Positions 54,200-64,000 of a stretch of 64,000 nucleotides of DNA are shown piece by piece. A program made the translations under genes and the position numbers. The notes under the pieces are model-generated. The model was not told the origin of the DNA and did no database searches. It saw nothing but the letters and a program-made list of their open reading frames with translations. This stretch comes from Bacteroidales bacterium. GTDB taxonomy: Bacteria > Bacteroidota > Bacteroidia > Bacteroidales > UBA932. The DNA lies in contig JAGBAO010000009.1 in assembly GCA_017938925.1 (NCBI GenBank), positions 62,001 to 126,000 on the forward strand, given 5' to 3'. Position 1 is the first letter of the stretch. Each line of letters begins with the position of its first letter.

Positions 54200-55327
54200 T
54201 TATTTCACTCCGAACCTGTACACACAGACATGAGAGTACTCCTCGCCAGGATTCAGGAGAGTCGACGGGAAGTTGTCGTGATTTGGAGTGTCAGGATATT
54301 TCTGGGTCTCGAGAGCGATGGACTCGCGGTAGTTGAGAGTCTTTCCGTACTTTCCTGTTGTGGTGCCGTCAAAGAAGTTTCCGCCATAGAACTGGAGGGC
54401 AGGCTGGTCTGTCCACACCTCCATGTAACGTCCTGAAGCAGGCTCAAGCACGCTGGCTGCAAGTTCGAGCTGGTCAGGAGTCTGGCGGTCAAGCACCCAG
54501 TTGTGGTCATATCCGGCTCCGTTTGCAAGCTGTTCGTTCTCGACTCCCAGGTCTGTTCCGATGGCCTTCGGCTGACGGAAATCGAACGGGGTTCCTGTCA
54601 CGTCAACGATCTCTCCGGACGGAATGAGAACTGCATTCACAGGAGTGGTCTTTGATGCATTTATATAAAGCACATGATCATTGATGGTGCCGTTACCCTC
54701 TCCCTTGAGGTTGAAGAACGAATGGTGGGAGATGTTAACATGAGTCGGCTTGTCTGTCTGGGCAAGATACTCCACTTTGAACTCGTTGTCGCTTGTGAGG
54801 GAATATGTCATACAGATGTCCACATTGCCCGGCATTCCCTCCTGGCCGTCAGCATGAGTATAAGTCAGGACAAGAGTGCTGTCATCGGCTGCAAACACAT
54901 CCCATACCACCATGTCCAGTCCTTTGAGACCTCCGTGGAGAGTCTGGCCGTTGTTGTTTTGAGGGAAGGTATATGTCTGGTCTCCGATGGTATAGGTTCC
55001 GTCTGCAATACGGTTTGCATAAGGTCCGACAACCGCTCCGAGGAAACGCTCGCCAGGGTTGTTCAGATATGTGTCTATATTATTGTATCCTAAGACGATA
55101 TCTTCCATATTCCCGTCCTTATCCGGAGTCCAGAGAGCCACCACGCGAGCTCCGAAATTCGTCACCTGCATGGTGAGGTCGCCGTTCTTGAGGGTATATA
55201 GAGACACCTCCTTGCCATCGACTACAGTTTCAAAATCCGATACAGGAAAAAGCTTGACTCCGCAATTCTGTGAGCAGGAAATCAGGGCGGCACAAGCCGC
55301 AATCACGCTGAAAAATCTTTTCATCAT
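54200..55327 (-). CDS. Aldose 1-epimerase (mutarotase) lipoprotein
   Basis: Galactose-mutarotase family enzyme of 375 residues, interconverting alpha and beta anomers of free sugars. The signal peptide has a lipobox (AALISCSQN), so it acts in the periplasm or at a membrane surface, unlike cytosolic GalM. Active-site residues are intact: NGQTLHGG, the catalytic His in NISHHSFFNLKGEG, GYDHNW, and the catalytic Glu in NYRESIALETQKYPDTPNH. A -7 box (55353-55360) lies in front of it. It probably prepares sugars released by surface glycosidases for uptake. Confidence 0.93.
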   Translation of the reverse strand: MMKRFFSVIAACAALISCSQNCGVKLFPVSDFETVVDGKEVSLYTLKNGDLTMQVTNFGARVVALWTPDKDGNMEDIVLGYNNIDTYLNNPGERFLGAVVGPYANRIADGTYTIGDQTYTFPQNNNGQTLHGGLKGLDMVVWDVFAADDSTLVLTYTHADGQEGMPGNVDICMTYSLTSDNEFKVEYLAQTDKPTHVNISHHSFFNLKGEGNGTINDHVLYINASKTTPVNAVLIPSGEIVDVTGTPFDFRQPKAIGTDLGVENEQLANGAGYDHNWVLDRQTPDQLELAASVLEPASGRYMEVWTDQPALQFYGGNFFDGTTTGKYGKTLNYRESIALETQKYPDTPNHDNFPSTLLNPGEEYSHVCVYRFGVK

Positions 55328-55352
55328 ATATTGGTTTTAGTTTTTGAGATTG

Positions 55353-55360
55353 CAAATATA
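55353..55360 (-). promoter_or_regulatory. -7 element of the aldose epimerase gene
   Basis: TATATTTG on the minus strand matches TAnnTTTG, 25 bp before the start codon, in the short gap after the methyltransferase gene. No TTTG at -33. Confidence 0.45.
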
Positions 55361-55364
55361 GGAA

Positions 55365-55901
55365 TTATCTGTTCATCATCAGCCTGAAATGCCACAGCAT
55401 CACGCCGACGGAGACCGAAACGTTGAGAGAGTGCTTAGTTCCATACTGAGGAATCTCGAGAGAGAAGTCTGATGCATCGACCACCTCCTGCGAGACGCCT
55501 GAGACTTCGTTTCCGAAGACAACGGCATATTTCCGCCCCTTTTCCGGGACAAATCCGTCAAGCATGACAGATTCCGCAGTCTGCTCTGCACTCACAATCG
55601 TATATCCCTCCTCCTTCAGCCTTCGGACCGCATCCATGGTGTCTGTCACATATTCCCACTCCACGCTGTCCTCCGCGCCCAGGGCCGACTTATGAATCTC
55701 GGCTGAAGGCGGCACGGCACATATTCCGCATAGCCACACCTTGTCGATCTTGAACGAATCCGCTGTGCGGAACGCGGAGCCGACATTATGTGCGCTGCGT
55801 ATGTTGTCAAGTACTATGACTATGCCCGAATCAGGCAGCTCCTTGTATTCCTGAGCTGTCACTCTGCCGAGTTCTATATTCAAAAGTTTCCTGTTGCGCA
55901 T
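55365..55901 (-). CDS. SpoU/TrmH-family RNA 2'-O-methyltransferase
   Basis: SPOUT-class methyltransferase of about 178 residues. I start at 55901 (MRNRKLLNIELGR); the longer frame to 56015 would run over the divergent glyA start and carries a Cys/Phe-rich extension unlike the family. Motif 1 NIRSAHNVGSAFRTAD, motif 2 VVFGNEVSGVSQEVVDASD and motif 3 IPQYGTKHSLNVSVSVGVML form the knotted SAM-binding site. Members methylate the ribose 2'-OH of tRNA (position 18) or rRNA. The target is not decidable here. Confidence 0.9.
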   Translation of the reverse strand: MRNRKLLNIELGRVTAQEYKELPDSGIVIVLDNIRSAHNVGSAFRTADSFKIDKVWLCGICAVPPSAEIHKSALGAEDSVEWEYVTDTMDAVRRLKEEGYTIVSAEQTAESVMLDGFVPEKGRKYAVVFGNEVSGVSQEVVDASDFSLEIPQYGTKHSLNVSVSVGVMLWHFRLMMNR

Positions 55902-55923
55902 AAAAAGATAAAAGTTATCGACA

Positions 55924-55931
55924 CAAAGGTA
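55924..55931 (-). promoter_or_regulatory. -7 element of the RNA methyltransferase gene
   Basis: TACCTTTG on the minus strand matches TAnnTTTG, 22 bp before the ATG at 55901. This supports the shorter start. It is back-to-back with the glyA box 20 bp away. Confidence 0.5.
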
Positions 55932-55951
55932 ATATAAAAACAAAAAATGTG

Positions 55952-55959
55952 TAATTTTG
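55952..55959 (+). promoter_or_regulatory. -7 element of glyA
   Basis: TAATTTTG matches TAnnTTTG, 21 bp before the glyA ATG at 55981. No TTTG at -33. It overlaps the N-terminal extension of a longer glyA frame, which argues for the 55981 start. Confidence 0.5.
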
Positions 55960-55980
55960 CAGCCACTAAAAAACGAATCT

Positions 55981-57309
55981 ATGAAACAGGATCTACAGAT
56001 TTTCAATCTGATCAAAAAGGAAGAGGACAGACAGACATCAGGAATCGAGCTTATTGCCTCGGAGAACTACGTGAGCGAGCAGGTGCTTGAGGCACTCGGC
56101 TCAATCTGCACAAACAAATATGCCGAAGGATATCCGGGAGCAAGATATTACGGAGGTTGCGAGGTGGTGGACCAGATCGAGCAGCTGGCCATCGACCGCC
56201 TTTGTGAACTCTTTGAAGCAGAATATGCAAACGTTCAGCCGCACTCAGGAGCTCAGGCTAACATGGCGGTGATGATGTCATGCCTGAAGCCGGGCGAGAC
56301 TTTCATGGGACTTGACCTTGCGCATGGCGGTCACCTCACCCACGGTTCCCCTGTCAACATGTCGGGAATCCTCTACAATGCCGTAGCATACGGCCTGAAG
56401 GAGTCTACTGGCATGATCGACTATGACCAGATGGAGAAGACAGCCCTCGAGCACAAGCCGAAGCTCATCATCGGAGGCGCATCAGCTTACTCACGCGAAT
56501 GGGACTATGCCCGCATGAGGGAGATCGCCGACAAGGTGGGAGCTATCCTCTGGATCGACATGGCCCACACAGCCGGTCTCATAGCGGCAGGCTTGCTCAG
56601 CAATCCTGTGAAATATGCACATATCGTGACTTCGACAACCCACAAGACCCTTCGCGGTCCGCGTGGAGGTATCATACTGATGGGCAAGGACTTCGACAAC
56701 CCTTGGGGTCTCACAACTCCTAAGGGCGTCGTGAAGAAGATGTCCCAGATCCTGAACTCAAGCGTGTTCCCAGGCGTTCAGGGTGGTCCGCTCGAGCACT
56801 GCATCGCAGCCAAGGCGGTTTCATTCTACGAGGCCCTTCAGCCGGAGTACAAGGAGTATCAGAAGCAGGTGATCGCCAACGCCCAGGCAATGGCAGAGGC
56901 TTTCGTTTCAAGAGGATACAAGATCGTATCCGGCGGCACAGACAACCACCTCATGCTGATCGACCTCCGTACCAGATTCCCTGAACTGACCGGAAAGGTT
57001 GCAGAGAAGGAACTCGTGAAGGCGGACATCACCGTGAACAAGAACATGGTTCCGTTCGACTCACGCTCGCCGTTCCAGACTTCGGGAATCCGAGTGGGAA
57101 CTCCTGCAATCACATCCCGCGGCTTCGTGGAGAAGGACATGGAGGCTATCGTGAACCTTATCGACACCGTCCTCACAGCCGCATCCCAGAACCTTGACCT
57201 CATCGCTGGCAAGACAGAGGAAGGACGCGAGGCATACGAGGAAGTTCTTGCATCTGTAAGAAAGCAGGTACGCATGAAGACCAACGGAATGCCGCTCAAC
57301 AGATACTAG
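55981..57309 (+). CDS. glyA: Serine hydroxymethyltransferase
   Basis: PLP enzyme of 442 residues, converting serine and tetrahydrofolate to glycine and methylene-tetrahydrofolate, the main one-carbon source. I start at 55981 ([18 protein letters not shown]). The PLP-binding lysine is in [13 protein letters not shown] (K222 from this start). Also seen: [42 protein letters not shown] and [12 protein letters not shown]. All are typical and intact. Divergent from the methyltransferase gene and ended by the hairpin at 57335-57379. Confidence 0.98.
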   Translation: MKQDLQIFNLIKKEEDRQTSGIELIASENYVSEQVLEALGSICTNKYAEGYPGARYYGGCEVVDQIEQLAIDRLCELFEAEYANVQPHSGAQANMAVMMSCLKPGETFMGLDLAHGGHLTHGSPVNMSGILYNAVAYGLKESTGMIDYDQMEKTALEHKPKLIIGGASAYSREWDYARMREIADKVGAILWIDMAHTAGLIAAGLLSNPVKYAHIVTSTTHKTLRGPRGGIILMGKDFDNPWGLTTPKGVVKKMSQILNSSVFPGVQGGPLEHCIAAKAVSFYEALQPEYKEYQKQVIANAQAMAEAFVSRGYKIVSGGTDNHLMLIDLRTRFPELTGKVAEKELVKADITVNKNMVPFDSRSPFQTSGIRVGTPAITSRGFVEKDMEAIVNLIDTVLTAASQNLDLIAGKTEEGREAYEEVLASVRKQVRMKTNGMPLNRY

Positions 57310-57334
57310 TCCGTAGATCAGCGACAAAAACCAT

Positions 57335-57379
57335 AAAAATGTTCCAGATACCCCAAAACAGGGTACCTGGAACATTTTT
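57335..57379. terminator. Bidirectional terminator between glyA and the GH2 gene
   Basis: Stem of about 18 bp with one mismatch (AAAAATGTTCCAGATACCC / GGGTACCTGGAACATTTTT) and loop CAAAACA. T and A runs at both ends let it serve both convergent genes. Its loop (CCCCAAAACAGG) resembles those of the hairpins at 18685 and 52072. Confidence 0.85.
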
Positions 57380-57416
57380 ATGGGGATACCGTCCCCGGTC
57401 CAGGATCTCTGAGAGT

Positions 57417-63187
<5,771 letters not shown>

Positions 63188-63191
63188 TTCA

Positions 63192-63989
63192 CTACCAATT
63201 CTTATCCTTTTGCCTTGCCTTCAGAGCAGCTGCCTTCTCCTTGTTCACCTTGTCCTGAGTCTCCTTCTCCTTCGCCTGGATGGCCTGGAGCATCTGCTGA
63301 GCCGCCTGAGGACTTATCTTCGGCTGCTCTCCCTGGGACTGCTGAGGCTTCTGCTGATCCTGCTGCTGATCATTGTTCTGATCCTGATTGTCCTGCCGGT
63401 CGTTTTTCTGATCCTGCCGGTCATCATCATTCTTGTTCTGATCGTCGTTCTTGTCCTGATTCTGCTGATCGTCCTTGTTATCCTGCTGGTCCTGGTTCTG
63501 ATCGTTCTGATCGTTCTGCTGGTCCTGGTTGTTCTGCTGCTGATTCTGCTGCTCCTGCAGCTTCTTCCTTGCATAGATATAGTTCTCCTTGGCCTGCAGG
63601 TCCCCGGGATTCCTCAACAGCGACTGCTCAAGAGCATCCACAGCCGTCTGCCAGTCCTGCTGGGCGATGGCCACATCACCGAGATTATAGTAATAGTCTG
63701 CAGCAGCCTCCGTAGCAGGAGCTGTCTCCTTCACCCTGTCCAGCATCTTTCTGGCCTGCTCCATATCACCCTGTCGGTACAATGTGTTCGCAAGATTATA
63801 GTTTGCGGCAACCGAGGTGGAATCCTTAACCAGGGCCTTGCGATAGTCTATGTCGGCCTCGCGGTAATTCTCCTTCTTGAAATCCCTGTTGCCCCTTCTG
63901 ACATCACGCACATCATCCCCGTCGTTCTGACTCCATACGGGGAAGGATATTACGCAAAGCAGAAAAGCTGTTATTATATATTTATTCAT
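63192..63989 (-). CDS. BatC-like TPR protein with low-complexity tail
   Basis: Protein of 265 residues, signal peptide ending FPVWSQ. Residues 25-145 contain three or four TPR units (AANYNLANTLYRQGDMEQAR; YYYNLGDVAIAQQDWQTAVD). Residues about 148-225 are almost entirely Gln, Asn, Asp and Lys (pattern DQQNDQNDQN), then a charged helical end. The TPR plus QND-rich tail is typical of BatC in Bacteroidetes. It probably scaffolds the periplasmic Bat complex. BatA and BatB would be expected upstream, beyond the window's right edge. Confidence 0.85.
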   Translation of the reverse strand: MNKYIITAFLLCVISFPVWSQNDGDDVRDVRRGNRDFKKENYREADIDYRKALVKDSTSVAANYNLANTLYRQGDMEQARKMLDRVKETAPATEAAADYYYNLGDVAIAQQDWQTAVDALEQSLLRNPGDLQAKENYIYARKKLQEQQNQQQNNQDQQNDQNDQNQDQQDNKDDQQNQDKNDDQNKNDDDRQDQKNDRQDNQDQNNDQQQDQQKPQQSQGEQPKISPQAAQQMLQAIQAKEKETQDKVNKEKAAALKARQKDKNW

Positions 63990-64000
63990 ATTCCATTATA

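Noticed and set aside
55902-56015. N-terminal extension of the RNA methyltransferase
   Set aside because: It would overlap the glyA start and both divergent -7 boxes. The Cys/Phe-rich residues are unlike SpoU proteins, and the ATG at 55901 has its own -7 box.
63335-63560. Repetitive CTGCTG/GTTCTGATC DNA as a tandem-repeat or CRISPR-like array
   Set aside because: It is the coding sequence for the Gln/Asn/Asp-rich tail of BatC; units are irregular and in frame, with no spacers.

Overview
The window is a chromosomal segment of a glycan-degrading Bacteroidales bacterium; family and genus cannot be fixed from the sequence alone. The evidence is four SusC/SusD outer-membrane import pairs, many lipoproteins with Bacteroidetes-type lipoboxes, BACON, DUF5689 and fimbrillin-like domains, Bat-operon proteins, and promoters of the Bacteroides form (TTTG about 20 nt upstream of TAnnTTTG). 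I saw no tRNA, rRNA, CRISPR array or insertion sequence.

Region 1 (1-18.7 kb) holds three susCD loci around a site-specific recombination element. A minus-strand operon (SusC1, SusD1 and two surface lipoproteins, the last cut by the window edge) diverges from a plus-strand operon (SusC2, SusD2, lipoprotein). Between them lies a segment of about 1 kb that carries a serine-recombinase gene. It is bounded by inverted copies of AAACG-CT-CGTTT, a 2-bp-core crossover site typical of serine invertases. Just inside the left end is a good Bacteroides promoter firing left into SusC1; no counterpart is visible at the right end. The two susC genes share a conserved leader outside the crossover sites. This looks like a Hin-style flip-flop that would alternate transcription between two nutrient importers, and it is the most notable find. 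A tandem paralogous pair (SusC3/SusD3) and an AT-rich ORF6N-domain gene follow.

Region 2 (18.7-47.8 kb) is one uninterrupted minus-strand run of 17 tightly packed genes behind a well-matched promoter at 47842-47872. In transcription order it encodes: a PHP-domain phosphoesterase; a histidine acid phosphatase broken by a G6-tract frameshift; a 56-residue peptide; two large paralogous repeat lipoproteins; a fimbrillin-like lipoprotein; a BACON lipoprotein; SusC4 and SusD4; a DUF5689 lipoprotein; an FAD-dependent oxidoreductase; an S1/P1 nuclease; a phosphodiester glycosidase; a propeller lipoprotein; an outer-membrane barrel; a GH31 enzyme; and a large lipoprotein with a glycosidase-like fold. 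Four different phosphoester-cleaving families in one polysaccharide utilization locus point to a phosphate-containing polymer as substrate. That is an inference.

Region 3 (48-52 kb) is a plus-strand operon for an SGNH esterase, L-ribulose-5-phosphate 4-epimerase and sn-glycerol-1-phosphate dehydrogenase. It converges on a DeoR-family regulator, and the two stop codons sit in or at the edge of one perfect palindrome. A decayed ORF6N fragment follows.

Region 4 (52-64 kb) is more ordinary: groES-groEL, aldose 1-epimerase, a SpoU-type RNA methyltransferase, glyA, a GH2 beta-galactosidase, a fused BatD-BatE protein and BatC.
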